Positions 1-12,001 of a stretch of 64,000 bases of DNA are shown here, in pieces. Where the stretch lies: NCBI GenBank assembly GCA_027625915.1, contig JANTQA010000033.1, positions 9,982,001-10,046,000 on the forward strand, given 5' to 3'. The DNA comes from Anaeramoeba flamelloides. Taxonomy: Eukaryota; Metamonada; Anaeramoebidae. Under the pieces are notes generated by a model. It ran no database searches and was not told where the DNA came from. It was given only the letters and a program-made list of their open reading frames with translations. The position numbers and the translations under genes are program-made. Positions within the stretch are counted from its first letter, which is position 1, and each line of letters opens with the position of its first letter.

Positions 1-440
1 CTCTTTTTAAATTTTCGATTAATATTTGTTTATTTTTTATTTTGCGAGTATTGCAATTTATAAATATTTGTTAAATTTAATATTTCAATTAGTGGTTTAC
101 ACTAATTTGGTATAACTTTTATAACAGATTAAAATATTTTTTTTATATAAATTGAATTTAGGTGTGTTAAAATTTTATTATTGGGGTTTACTGTTATGAC
201 ATTTAATATTTATCTCGTTTGGAAAATTTCTGAATAAAATTTATATATTCTTTGATAGAATAATAAAAATTAATTCTGTGCTTTTTTTTTTTTTTCTTTT
301 TTTTTTTCATAAATGATAATTGTAATATCAAAATAAAATTAATATAAGAGTTTTTATTCAGATAAAATTTCAAGATCACAATTTGGTTTCAAACTTTTCC
401 ACAAATATTCAAAAAGAAAAAACGGCTGATAATAAATTTT
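1..440. other. Gene-free AT-rich spacer
   Basis: I see no coding region here. The stretch is homopolymer-rich A/T sequence ending at the inverted-repeat element that begins near 441. Confidence 0.6.
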
Positions 441-733
441 GTAGATTTTTGTAGATTCTCGACATTTGTAGATTTTTTCAGGGTGGTAATTGTACTAGGG
501 AAACACCTGACCTAGGTTCGATTTCCATTAAGACCATTAATTTTTTGAGAAAATTAATGGAAAATTAAAAATAATATACATTTCCTTTGCAAATATCAGC
601 CATTTTAAACCAAGATTAAAAATAAGTCAGTATAAATGAAGTGTCTCTCTTCGCTAAAACAATATTTATCATTTTCAAGCAGACTGTGAAAAAAAAATTG
701 TCTTCAAATGTCGGGAATCTATAAATATCTACA
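441..733 (+). repeat. Inverted-terminal-repeat element, family A, copy 1
   Basis: The left end (GTAGATTTTTGTAGATTCTC then GACATTTG) and the reverse complement of the right end (GTAGATATTTATAGATTCCC then GACATTTG) form terminal inverted repeats of about 33 bp. A diverged copy lies in reverse orientation at 37500-37866; both share the GATTTTTTCAGGGTGGT segment next to one terminus, an internal TTTGCAAATATCA block and a GATTAAAAATAAGT block. No ORF is present, so it is non-autonomous. Copy 1 carries GGTTCGATTTCC at 515-526, which resembles a Pol III B box. Copy 2 does not show it. Confidence 0.7.
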
Positions 734-1296
734 TTTTACCAATTTTCCCGAAAAACAAGAAAAAATTTCAAATATTTTGAGAGACAGATTTTTTAAAACC
801 TTATTTTGATTATTTGTTACTTAAATATTATCTTTTTGTGTGTGCTAAAAATTACCGGAAAGAAACCTTCAGTATAAGATTTAAGGCAAAAACTTTAAAC
901 CAAAATTAATGCACAGAAAAATTCAAAATTTAAGTGTCCAAATTTGGGTTATAAAAAATAAATTGAATAAAAAAAAATTCAAAATAATCTGCCTTAATTT
1001 TTGAATTTTTTATGCAATAATTTTTGTTGAAATTTTGTACCTTTAATACCTTACTAACTGTAATCAAATGCTCTTAGTTTTTTTTTACCAACAGGGTGAT
1101 TAATATTAACATCCATAGAGGTTCTCAAATTCAAGAATAAATGATTTCTTGGAATAAGGAGTAAAAAATGAATAAAAAAACAAATTGATATAAAAACTTT
1201 TATTGTTTTTAATATTCAAATAAAAAGATGGTATAATCAGATCAATCTTTTTTTTTCAGGTGAAGTTTTACTCTTAACTAATTTTAAGAATTTTAT
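734..1296. other. Gene-free AT-rich spacer
   Basis: No ORF or RNA gene is recognisable here. The stretch consists of poly-A/T tracts and ends at the repeat beginning near 1297. Confidence 0.55.
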
Positions 1297-1770
1297 AATC
1301 TAATCAATAATATACAACAAGAATAGCACAATACCCACAAATACATTCAAGATTTTTTAGGAACTTTCCGACTGACAGTCTGCAAGATTTCAGTTTATGA
1401 TATTTTATTAATATTTTTTCAAATTTCAAATACTTGATCCAAACTTTTATAAGCCAAAAAAAGGGTAAAAAATAATAATTAACCAAAGATAACATTTGAA
1501 ATTGAATTGAAATTTTTGAAAGTTTTCAAAAAGAAAAATATTTGTTTACTTTTAGAAACCTGAGAATCTTTTTTTTATGAATTCCAAAAAGAGGACAGTT
1601 AATCTATTACACGTTTGTAAATTTTTACTTGTCATAACTTTTTAAATTGAAAGTTGTTTTATTTTGATCTTGTAATTTCCTTTCAAAATTTTGGAACAAT
1701 TTCAATAAGAAAAGTTTTATAAAGGAAAAAAAGTGACTACAATTTTTGTGGAATTATTATGGTGTTTCAA
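1297..1770 (+). repeat. Dispersed repeat upstream of the roadblock gene, copy 1 of 2
   Basis: This segment of about 470 bp is homologous, in the same orientation, to 7296-7735. Shared landmarks in order are ACAAGAATAGCACAAT, AGTCTGCAAGATTTCAGT, GGTAAAAAATAATAATTAAC, GAAAGTTTTCAAAAAG and TTGTCATAACTTTTTAA. Each copy ends a short way upstream of an unrelated gene: about 125 bp before the roadblock ATG here and about 55 bp before the EIPR1 ATG in the other. It may be a mobile repeat that inserted near promoters or a duplicated promoter-proximal segment. No coding capacity is evident, and the short antisense ORF across it is not conserved between the copies. Confidence 0.7.
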
Positions 1771-1896
1771 TCAGTAAAAGATCATTTTTTTCTTTGTTTC
1801 TTTGAAAATTTCAATTAATACAATTTTTATTCCCCCAAACAAAAATTGAATAAATAAAAAAGCAATTTCTTTTCTTTTTCATTTACACTCCCAAAC

Positions 1897-2253
1897 ATGA
1901 CAACCAACACTCTTGAAATCGAGAACCAAAATCAAGAAGGCTTGAAAGAAATCGAAGATATAATAAAAAGGTTCAAAATCCAGCCAGGGTTTATTGGTCT
2001 TGTTGCAATTACAAAAATTGGACAAGTCATCCGAACAACATTCGAAGAACCAAAAGAAGCAGAAAAGTATGCGCTTTATCTATCAAACTTTCTTAAGCAG
2101 GCATCAACTGTTGTTGACTTTTTAAAAGAAGGCGACGAAGTTTCTTTTTTAAGAATGAAAACAAAACGGGAAGAAATTTTAATAATCCCAGGCGACAAGC
2201 ATTCGCTAATCGTTGTAAGCCATCCTAACCGAAGAAAAGAAGTCAAATTTTAA
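1897..2253 (+). CDS. DYNLRB: Dynein light chain, roadblock/LC7 type
   Basis: This is an intact 118-residue single-exon ORF of the roadblock/LC7 family. In that family the protein dimerises and binds dynein intermediate chains, linking cargo to cytoplasmic dynein (and, in flagellates, axonemal dynein). The fold can be followed: helix 1 (EGLKEIEDIIKRF), the GFIGLVAITKIGQVIRTTF beta hairpin that matches the family's 'gVqGIIVVNTEGIPIKST', the central helix (EAEKYALYLSNFLKQASTVV), then VSFLRMKTKREEILIIPGD and a final LIVVSHP strand equivalent to 'LIVIQNP'. The length is slightly above the usual 96-105 because of about 15 extra N-terminal residues. The first ATG follows an A-rich leader and is accepted as the start. 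The gene stands alone, with a dispersed repeat ending about 125 bp upstream. It could also be a Ragulator/MglB-like paralogue, but the spacing fits the dynein type best. Confidence 0.9.
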   Translation: MTTNTLEIENQNQEGLKEIEDIIKRFKIQPGFIGLVAITKIGQVIRTTFEEPKEAEKYALYLSNFLKQASTVVDFLKEGDEVSFLRMKTKREEILIIPGDKHSLIVVSHPNRRKEVKF

Positions 2254-5200
2254 TCCTAACTTGGAGATCTTTTTTATTAAGAGATAAACAAACAAACAAA
2301 TAAACCAACAAAAATCCTTTTGTTAAAAGTTTATTTTTAATTATTCTGTTGCAATATTTTTTTTTACTCAGATGTTTGTTAGTTATTTTTTAAAACAAAA
2401 AAACGCCAACAATCAAATGACAAACTACTTTAAGTGGGTATAAGAAATCAATTACCTTTACTTTTTTCAAAGTGACCATCTCCACAACCCACGATAAAAA
2501 ACTCTTTTTTTTTTTTTTACTTTTTCTTTTGATTTTCTTTTTTTTTTTTCTTTGAGAAAATTTTTCTTTTTGTGGATCAAAAAACAAGAAAACAAACCAC
2601 AAAAAAGATTTGAAATTTTTTCTTGTTTTTTCTTTTTTAGGATTTGTGGAAAAGCTTGAAAATACATTGCGATCTTGATAGTTTTGAAGAAGAAAAAAAA
2701 AATTATTACTTGATGGTATTTGAATAATCATTGGGATAAAATTTTATCTGAAACCAATTTTCCTTTTAACAAAATTCTTTTCTTTCGCTTTGGGCTTGTT
2801 AGTTCACCCAATATATACTCATATATAGAATAAAAAATCACTAAACAAACAAATAAAAAGATACACAAAAAACGATCTCTTTCTTTGAGTGCTTTAGAAA
2901 AGGAATTGGAAAATGGGGTCGAAGAGAAAATTTTTTCCCATTTAAAACTCAAATTACAGTATACCTCATGTCAGAAAAAATAATTTTTAGGCTCATTTTT
3001 TTGGGAAAATGATCTCGAGAGTTACTTTGATTCCTGATTTTATATATCCGGTAAATGAAGATTTTTCTTTCAATCCCAACAAATTGTTTTTTACGATTAA
3101 GGAAAATACACAGAATCTTCACAAATCGATTAAGGGAATGTTCACTTTAAAAAAACTTGTTTTATAAAAGCTGGTAGAATCCTAATTTTAACCAAGACTT
3201 AATTTTTCTTGAGACTGATAAATTCAACATAATTTAAAAATATTTTTGTTCAATTTCCATTTTATCAAACCCAATAATTATTCTCCCATAACAGTTTGTT
3301 AAAAGAATTTTTTAAAGATCTGACTATTTGTGCAAAGTTTCTTAAAATGTTAACCAATAAAAAGTTTGATTCAAAACTGAGCAAAAAAATTACCAAAAAA
3401 AAAAGAAGAATGAAGTAAAAATTTTCAAAGAATTTATTTTAATTTTACAGTTATTAATAGAGGTTTTGATGATAACATATATTATCATGATATTAGCAAT
3501 TAATTCTCAACAATATCAAAAAAAAAATGCAATAAGTCCTACTAAAATCACGAAAAATCATAAAATCGCAATATTCCATATTTCAGCAATAAAATGAAAA
3601 ATTATTTTTTTGATATCACCTTAAAAAATCTCATTGACTTTTACAAAGTCTTGGGACTTTTATAACACTACTCCCTTTTTAAAATGTTTGAAAGTGTTTG
3701 TAAGGGCTGTGAATTGTCTTTATGTGTTTTAAAGTTTTGAAAGATAGAAAAATTTTATAAATGGAATGAGTTTGTTTTGTAGTGAAAAAGAAAATTTTTT
3801 TCTTTTCATTTTTTTGTTTACAAAATAAAAAATCTCAAATGAATTTTATGATCAAACTAATAATAACCAATTTCAACAATGTAGTTTCTTATAAAATAGA
3901 ATGTTTTTTTTTAAAATGGTGTTGTTATCTTTACAAAGGTTAATAACCAAAAAGAAGAAAGAGGAATTTTCCTTTTTATTGATGATCGATCAAAAAAAAA
4001 ATCAAATAAACTCTAGATATGTTTTTTATCTAATATAAAGATCTAGAGAATGAGAATAAGAAGTAAACAATTATATAAAAAATCTTAATAATTGGTGATA
4101 ATGTGGCTCGGTTATTGTGGAAGCTTTTGAAAAGTTATCCAACTCCTTTTAACTTTCTGAGAATTTTGAAAATGTTTTAACCCAAGAACACATTCTTTAA
4201 AGAATGGATCAAGTGTTGGTTGTATTAGAAGCTCTTTTATTCAAGGCAATTTAAAACACCACCATTGACTAAGAAAATATTTATTTGTCTTTAGTTCTTA
4301 TTGTTTTTGATCTAAAAGGATCAATAGGTTTGCCAATCAAATCATAAGAAAATACAATAAAACACTTGGATTTGAAATATGATTCCATTAAGTATCTTTT
4401 TTGTTGTTTTTTAAAAGAATAATATTTTTTTCACATAAACTATTTATTTATCAAAAAAATTTTTTTGTGAAAATATTGGTGTATTAGCCCAAAAAATATC
4501 AACTATTATCTAGCGATTACTATTTAATCACAATATTTTGGCATTTATCACGATTGTATAGTATATCCCGATTTTTTATTGAATATAGAGATAATATTTA
4601 ATATTGTAATTTTATCGTTATAATATTGAAAATCGCGATTTTCTGATATATCGCGATTTGATAAAAATAATCTCGATTTTTGTAACCTCAAACTGACTTA
4701 AGCATATATATATATATATATATATAAATCATTAAAACTTCTAATATCATAATCGATTTTCAAGTTATTAAAAAGGTATGTTCTATCAGAAATTTCATTA
4801 AACAAGTAGATGTGTCCATTTTACCACTCTCATATACCACAGTTTCTCTGAGAAAGTGAAAGCTAAAAATAAATTCTTTAACCAAATACAGAAATATTTT
4901 TATAAAAAGGAGAGTGGAATATATCCTAGGATATTATATTTTTATATCAAATAAAAAAAATTGAATAATTAAATAATTATCTGTAAATATTAATAAAAAT
5001 CATTTATTTCTTGATCTTGCTAATAATAACTTTTCTAAATTCTTCTATTTTATTAAAAGTTCTTTATTGTTTAATCAATAAAAATACTTTTTATTTAATA
5101 AAATTATGAGAAAAAAATAGTTTTTTATTGTTAAATAAAATCCAAAATAATTTTTAATTGAAATTTTGATTAAATTCATCCAATTTAGATTTGGTTAAAG

Positions 5201-6047
5201 AAAATTGGATACTATTTTATTTCTTATTTAGAAATGAAGATTTTCATGATATGTTATTTGATTTGATTATTATTTCTTTTCCATTATATTTGAAACCTCA
5301 AAAGAATTATGAATCATGATTTCAATAATTTATCAATTATTCTTTTTCTATTGTTCAAATCTTATTTAGCTGTTTTTTTTTTTTTTTTTTGGTTTTACTA
5401 ATACAACCCTTTTTCTTTAATCTTGGAAACCAATATTCTTTGTTTATAAGAGTTTGATAAAATAATTGAAAAATGGATTCTGAAATACAATTTTTCAAAT
5501 ATGTGTTTTAGTTAAAAAATAAGAAAATAAATCAAGGAAAAAAAAGAAATAAATTTTCGTTTATTAAGGCCAAAATACTCTTTCAAGTGTAAAAATCATA
5601 GAAAATCTAAGACAAAAAAAAAATATTTCGAAATCAAGTAGAAAAATTCATATTTGTATAACCGAAAAATTGTAGTGGGAAAAATTCAAGATAATGTGCT
5701 TTAATTTTGTATTTTTTTTGTTCTTTCCTTTGGATATTTTTATTACCGGAATTCCCTTCATAGATAGTGTTTTATCACTGAAAATAACTTTAAAAAACTT
5801 TTATCATTGAGTAAAGTGCATTTTTCGAAAGTGTTAGTATATATTTAATCGTAATATTATATCTGTATTTCGATTTGGTGAAAAATCACAAAATCGAAAC
5901 AAAAAACCTTTTCTTTTTATTTCAATATGGTGTATAACTGGTTTGTGATGATTTTTATTATTTTTTTTTTGTGATAAATTTTCACAAATCTGGTGAATTT
6001 TATTGTAAATTTTGTGGTATTATATGTTACCAGAAAAATAAATTATA

Positions 6048-6093
<46 letters not shown>

Positions 6094-6139
6094 GGGGGGG
6101 TTGATTGATTTGATATGTGTTTAAAAAGAAGTAATTAAT
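2254..6139. other. 3.9-kb gene-free region with homopolymers and microsatellites
   Basis: I find no supportable gene here. The overlapping minus-strand ORFs between 2390 and 2952 are poly-K/F translations of T-rich DNA without conserved features. Notable sequence includes a TA dinucleotide run near 4703-4726, a cluster of CGCGATT/ATCGCGAT-like words at 4530-4680, a T-run near 5375-5391, and 36 T followed by 8 G at 6057-6100. Confidence 0.5.
6057..6100. repeat. T36-G8 homopolymer pair
   Basis: Thirty-six T are followed directly by eight G. A smaller pair, T10-G7, occurs at 37704-37720. Such tracts are prone to sequencing error, so exact lengths are uncertain. Confidence 0.9.
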
Positions 6140-7060
6140 TTTTTTATTATTTTTTCAGTTTATATCTTCTTTTACATATTGAAATTCTTGCTTTATCAAG
6201 TTTTGCTTCAGTTTTATAAAATATTCTTGGTGAATATGAATTTTTAAATCGAATTGTGAGTTATTTATTTATATAAATATCTATCATGTTAATATCTTAA
6301 TTCTGCAAATTAAGTATAAATAAACAATATTACAGTTGAAAAATGTATAGTCATTTGTTAATTTGTAATTTTACAACATTGGATAAATTTTATTTGTTAA
6401 AAATAAGTTTTTGTTTATTCATAATTTTTTTTATTTTTTTGCAGTTTTGTTGGAAATGTAAACCAAATATCATAATAGAAGCCCAATTTTTTATTTTTTT
6501 TTTTTAATTTTTTTTTCTTTTATTTTTAGATGAAAAAAATATATTTCTAGACTATAGAACTAAATAACTAAAATAGTAATTTTTTTATTATAATAAATAA
6601 GTACAATTTATAAAAACATTTATTTTCAAAATTTTATTTTTATTTTCGAATTATTTTGAAATGTAGTTTATTTCTTCTTCTATGTAAGATCCTAAATATT
6701 GAATTTTTAATAAAATAGTTAATTTTAATTTTTTTATCAGTGTTTGAATTCATAATTAATTCTTGATTATTTTATATATTATTTTTATTTATTCAGTTTT
6801 TCGAATAAAACCTTTTATTATTAGAAATCTTTCATCTGTAAATATTTGTACATGATGAATTATTCCTTTTCTTTTTCCATTTAAAACAATCACTGTTAAA
6901 TCCAAAGTATCAAAAAATAAAGAGGATCTCCACGATAAAAATCTATTTCTTTATTTTCATAATAATTTCTCAACCAAATTTTCTATTTTTTTAATATCTG
7001 ATCTCAATTAAATGAAATATAAAATGAAATTACTCTTGTTTGTGTTCTAATATTAGCAAA
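6140..7060 (-). mobile_element. Degenerate LINE fragment (reverse transcriptase region)
   Basis: On the minus strand this region matches the reverse-transcriptase part of the LINE at 19777-22075. The stretch around 6160-6240 parallels 20390-20470 (TTTATATCTTCTTTTA, TATTGAAATTCT, TTGCTTCAGT, TATTCTTGG). The stretch near 6920-6970 parallels the RT 'QGDPLS' block of the other copy, and CTCAACCAAATTTTC corresponds to its downstream sequence. Coding capacity is destroyed throughout, which suggests an old insertion. The limits are approximate. Confidence 0.6.
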
Positions 7061-7295
7061 TTCACTAAAAAAAATCATGATTGTCTTTCATATCCTTGAC
7101 AAAATTACATTGTTAATCAATCCTTGAACTTTCATAATAATTAAATAACCTATTTTAAACATTTTTTTGTCAAAAAATGAAAAAAATTATAAGATGTTCG
7201 AAACCACTCTTAAATTTTAATTTTGATAAAAGTGATATCCTATAAGATAGTAACCTTAAAATAAAATCACAACAACCCAAATTTCGAATAATCAC

Positions 7296-7735
7296 TACAA
7301 GAATAGCACAATCCACAGATACTTTCAAGACTTTTTCAAACTGAAAGTCTGCAAGATTTCAGTATCTCATATTCTTTCATATTTTTTCATTTTTTCAAAT
7401 ACGTGATACAAACCTGATAAGCCAAAAAAAGGTAAAAAATAATAATTAACAAAAGATAACATTTCTAATTTAATTGAAAGTTTTGAAAGTTTTCAAAAAG
7501 GAAAATATAAGCCAAACTTTTAAAAACCAGATACTTTTTTTTATGAAATCCAAAAATAGGAAAGTTAATTTAAATTACATGTTTTTAAAAATTTTTATTG
7601 TCATAACTTTTTAATTGAAAGTTGTTGAATTTTGATCTTGAAATTTCTTTTAAAATTGGGAATAATTTCAAAATAGCAAAAGGTGTTGCCAAGCTAAAAA
7701 AAGTTACAACAATTTTTTGGTTATTTTTATAATGT
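7296..7735 (+). repeat. Dispersed repeat upstream of EIPR1, copy 2 of 2
   Basis: This is the partner of 1297-1770, at roughly 75-80% identity by eye with small indels. Outside the shared block the flanks are unrelated. It runs to within about 55 bp of the EIPR1 start codon, so it probably covers that gene's promoter. Confidence 0.7.
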
Positions 7736-7788
7736 TTTTCATCAAAATATTTCATTTTTTTTATTATTTTACTTCTTTTTTAACATCA

Positions 7789-9284
7789 ATGTCTCTTGGT
7801 CTTAAATTTCAGTGTTCAACTTTAGACTCTCTTAAAGATGAAGAATCCTTAAAATTCATTGTTGGTACAAAAAGCTTACGTGAATCAAACGAGGTCCATG
7901 TTTTGGAATATGAACCAGAATCCAACCGTGTCAAGCCATTTAGTGTGTATAGCCATAAAAATGAAATCTGGGATATCTGTAGTTGTCCTTGGTCTTCATC
8001 AAAATTTTTCACTGTTTATAATACGGGAACAGAGTTTTGTTCTACTCTTTGGAGCACAAACCAAGAAAACGAATCTGGAAATGAAAACAAAAATGACAAT
8101 CTTAACGAAAAAACAAACAAGGAAAAAGAGGAACAAGATTCGGACGAAGACGAAGACGAAGACGAAGACGAGAACAACAATTCAAACAACAGTTTAAAAA
8201 AACTCTATCCTTTAGTTCATTTACCAACACCTGAAGGCAAGATTTCATCAGTTTTATTCAACACCGAATCAGAAATACAAGACAGGGTAATTTCCTTTGA
8301 TGAGAAATGCATAAATGTGTGGAGTCTTGAAAAATTAGAAACAGACAAAATCGCAACAAATATTTCACAGGCACGTGTTGGAAGACTTGAAAAGATTTCA
8401 AGTGGTGGCTGGAATCCAACAGATCCAAATCTTGTGGCAATTGCAATTGAATCAAATTTGTCGATTTGGGATCTTCGTGACATGAAAAAGTAAATAATTC
8501 TTTTGTTTTTTTTATTACTTTTTTTCTTCAAATCTTCTTTTCTTTTGTACTTTTGTTTTTTGAGGAAACAAGAAAAAAGAAAAAAATAAAAAATATTTTG
8601 TAATAACATTAGCCTAAAAATGAGCTTGATCCTTCTTTCTTAAATTAAATTTTACTCAATTTAAATATCAACAAAAAAATCAAAAAAAAAAAAAATAAAA
8701 AAACAATTTTAAGGGAAAGTTTTGTCATTCGACAAGCACACGAAGATCGTCTTCGAACAATTGCATTTAATCGTAATAGCATAAGTCAGGTAGCGAGTGG
8801 AGGAGATGATTGTAAAATCAAATTTTGGGATCTTCGTAAAATTCAAAGGGGGCTCGAGAATAATGAAGAACCACAAGATTTATTAACATTGACTGGCCAC
8901 TCGCATTGGGTTTGGCAATTAGAGTTCAACCCGATTCATGATCGTTTACTACTTAGCTCAAGCACCGACACCACTGTAAAACTTTGGGACGCACCTAGCT
9001 TGGCATTCAAGGATTTAAGATTAGAGGAACTCGAAAGCGATCCAGACAACGATTTTGATCAAGATCAATCTGACCAAGACATCGGCGAATATGAACAAAC
9101 CAAAAACAAAAAAGAAACAACCCAAAAAGATGGGCTATTAAACACTTTCGAAGACCACGACGATTCTGTATATTCGATCGCATGGAGTAAAACAGAACCT
9201 TGGTTTTTTGCTTCAATTTCTTACGACGGCAGGTTTGTCGTTAACAAAGTACCAGAAAAAATTAAAGAAAAAATTCTTGACTAA
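7789..9284 (+). CDS. EIPR1: EARP/GARP-interacting WD40 protein EIPR1 (TSSC1), two exons
   Basis: Exons are 7789-8489 and 8714-9284, giving 423 residues. The 224-bp intron runs from GTAAAT to TTTTAAG in phase 2. The protein follows human EIPR1 along its whole length: 'GLKFQC', 'FIVGTKSLRESNEVHVLEY', 'HKNEIWDICSCPW', then blades ending 'INVWSLE', 'LSIWDLRDM', 'GGDDCKIKFWDLRK', 'GHSHWVWQLEFNP.HD', 'SSSTDTTVKLWD', and the C-terminal 'HDDSVYSIAWSKTEPWFFASISYDGRFVVNKVP'. In the family it binds the EARP and GARP tethering complexes and supports endosomal recycling and dense-core vesicle formation. Two acidic D/E insertions lie in loops (about residues 100-140 and 335-360). An in-frame upstream ATG at 7717 would add 24 hydrophobic residues. 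I prefer the ATG at 7789 because homology begins there. Confidence 0.92.
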
Positions 9285-10719
9285 AAATAATGCCAATATT
9301 AAGAAAATTGGCTTTTATAAATCAATAAATTGAAAGTTTTAACAAAAATTCAATTTTTTATTTTATTTTGGCACAAAGCAAATTAATTTTAATTTATTAT
9401 TAACCCACAACTTTAGGACTTTTTTAACTCTAATTTAAATTCAAGAAATGAATTTTTTATTTTTCGATTAAGGGTCGGAAAAAAATGAAAACAAATTTTA
9501 ATTCAATAAACTCCATAAACAATGAAGTCTTTTGAAAAAAATGTTACACAAAAGTTTTTAAAAAAGGTTACTATAAAATGTTATACAACTTTAGGACACC
9601 TATTTTTTTTTTTTTTCATATTAAAAAATTTTTTAGTCTCATTATTTTCAAACAACTTGAAATTGACTAAAAGTTCAAAAAATAAATTTGATCTGATCTA
9701 ATTGATTAAGACAAATTCTTTAAAATTAGATATTTGTTTTTTCATTCGTTTTTTTTTATGTTATTAATAAACAAATTAGAGTGTAAAACATTTATTTTTG
9801 AAGATTAATTATGAATTGTTTACAATTCACCCATTGTTGAATTTTCTTTATATTGGGAAGAAGAGTCAGAATGTAAAAAAAATCAAGGATTTAATTGTAA
9901 ATACTGAAACAGAGAAACAAAACTTTATAGTTAACTTGAAAATAAAAAAAAAATTAATACGATTTTTATTATAATAATAAAGTAAATAAACTCCATTTCA
10001 CTCAAATTACACAGCTAAAAATGAAAAATTCACTTTTTTTTTTTTAAAAGAATCAACCAAACTTTGATTGTTTAGAACTACCAGTAATAATAAATTTAGG
10101 ATTAGAATGGAGATTCATAAAAGAAATACCTGAACAAACCTTAAACTTATTCTAAAAAAAATAAAATTAAAAATATTTTTTACCACATTCATTAGTACAT
10201 CTCGTGCAAAATTTCATGATTTCTTTAGAAAATTAAAAATGTTTAGAATAATATTTTTTTAATTATAAAATGTATAGATTTTAAAAGAAAATACAAAGCC
10301 TCAATTTTCTTAATGTTAATTTGAAGTTTCAAACTTTTTTTTTTTTCAAATTTAATTTAGAAAAAAAAAAAAAAAAAAAAGTAAGCAAAATACAGAAAAA
10401 AAATTTACAAAGGTCAAAAAATGATTTTGATCTAAAAATTTAAAATTAATTTTGATAAGAATAATGAATTAAACTAATAAAATATGATTAAATTATTCAA
10501 TAAAACTCAGACACTTGGCTGAAAAAGAGTTTATATTATAAAATTTTCTTTTATTCATCTAAATAATAATAATAATAATAATAAAAATCGAACAATAAAA
10601 GTTATTGAAAATGGAATTGTCGATTAAGATTGTAATACTGAGGAAATTCACACATTTTATATATAGAAAATACTTATTTGATGAATAGAGATATAAAAAA
10701 AATTTAGAAATTATGAATA
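9285..10719. other. Gene-free AT-rich spacer
   Basis: No coding region or RNA gene is recognisable. The stretch contains A/T homopolymers, including about 20 A near 10361-10380, and a short AAT repeat at 10564-10583. Confidence 0.5.
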
Positions 10720-10990
10720 AATAATGGTGATACAGAAATCAACAAAGATTTCGATCATTTTAAATGAAATTACTGGGTATAATAAGTGAAATTAAAAACT
10801 TGGATTTCAGAATTAAAAAGAATAATATTCTACATAAATTAAAAAATAATTATTTCCTAGATATTATCTCATGATAAATATCTAATATTATTATTTTCCC
10901 AATTGTATTATAATTTTATTTAGGTTTCTCTAATATTTTTTTTTAAAACTAAAAATATAAGAATTCGAGTAAAAATGGGCTGTTAAAAAT
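10720..10990 (+). mobile_element. Probable LINE 3'-end remnant
   Basis: The stretch AAAGATTTCGATCATTTT at about 10745-10762 is followed by sequence resembling the C-terminal LINE segment 'DFDHF...KIWTSEFLKKNKK' seen at 46790-46900, including GGATTTCAGAATTAAAAAGA. The match is short, and the reading frame and polyadenylated end are lost. Confidence 0.4.
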
Positions 10991-11418
10991 AAACTTCTTA
11001 ATATTTAAAAAAGAAAAGTATTTTAAATAAGCCTACCTACCAAATTATAAATTTTATTGAAGAAAGATCTTATTTAGTTATTATTAAAGTTAGAGCGGAA
11101 TACAGTCCCAAAAATATCAGAATTTCCTAATAAATAATCCAATAATAAAATTATTTATAAAAATGATTAAAAAGAGATTGAAGACCCAGGGAGAACTAGA
11201 TTATATTCTCAAAAAAAAATTGTTTAACAATGGTAAAAAGATATAATAATTGATATTTTAAATTTAATTTTTTGTCTTAAATAACTAAAAAAGTATTATT
11301 AAAATTAATATTTCCACATTACTTCAATGGATATCGAAATTTTACTTGGTATGTCTATAATTTTTTTTATTATACTATTTTACAAATCTAGTAGAAATGT
11401 AAGATATATATATATATA

Positions 11419-12001
11419 AGGTATTTCCAAAAAAGTGGGGCATTTTTTTTTACATTTCATAAAAAATAGTCTTTGTTAGTGGTAGTATTCGTTAATCGAC
11501 AATACCAAATTAAGTTTAATATTAATACCAATTGAATAAATGGCTAAGGTATTTATTTTAAATTAAGTTGTATGAAATATTTTCAAAAAAGGAAAAAAAA
11601 ATCCATACTTTTTTTGGTGAAAACAATGTACGACCAATTTTTCTAAAAAACTGTAAATATGGAAAGGTTACAAATGATTTTTTAAACAATAAAATACAGT
11701 TATATGTTTTCAATTCTATTTGAAAATTTGTTGTGATTAAAAAAGTTATGAAAACGGGTTTTTCAAACAAAAAGAAAATAATAAACACCAATTTTCAGCA
11801 CCTAAAAAATATCAGATAAAATCGAGATCAGAAAATTTAATATCTTTTATTTAAGTAATACAATACTAAGAAACGAATTGAATTATTATCAAGAATCTCT
11901 AAATGATGGTTAATGATTTTGGATGTTAAAATGCCTATTTATAGATTGTGTTTAAAAGCTATATTTTAAAATAAATTTGCCCCACTTTATTGGAAATAGC
12001 T
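11419..12001. mobile_element. TA-flanked inverted-repeat DNA element, 583 bp
   Basis: The termini are AGGTATTTCCAAAAAAGTGG followed by GGCA on the left, and in reverse complement AGCTATTTCCAATAAAGTGG followed by GGCA on the right: about 24 bp with two or three mismatches. TA dinucleotides, part of TATATATA tracts, flank both ends, as expected for Tc1/mariner-type target duplication. No transposase-like ORF is visible; the minus-strand ORF inside (11558-11791) has no recognisable domain. It is probably a non-autonomous (MITE-like) element. Confidence 0.75.

Noticed and set aside
470-545. Possible tRNA gene
   Set aside because: A B-box-like word is present, but the T-arm pairs poorly and no acceptor or anticodon stem can be formed.
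2390-2952. Overlapping minus-strand ORFs rich in F, K and S
   Set aside because: They are translations of T-rich tracts with no conserved features and overlap one another in different frames.
11558-11791. A 77-codon ORF inside the 583-bp TA-flanked element, considered as a transposase
   Set aside because: It is too short and shows no DDE or helix-turn-helix features.
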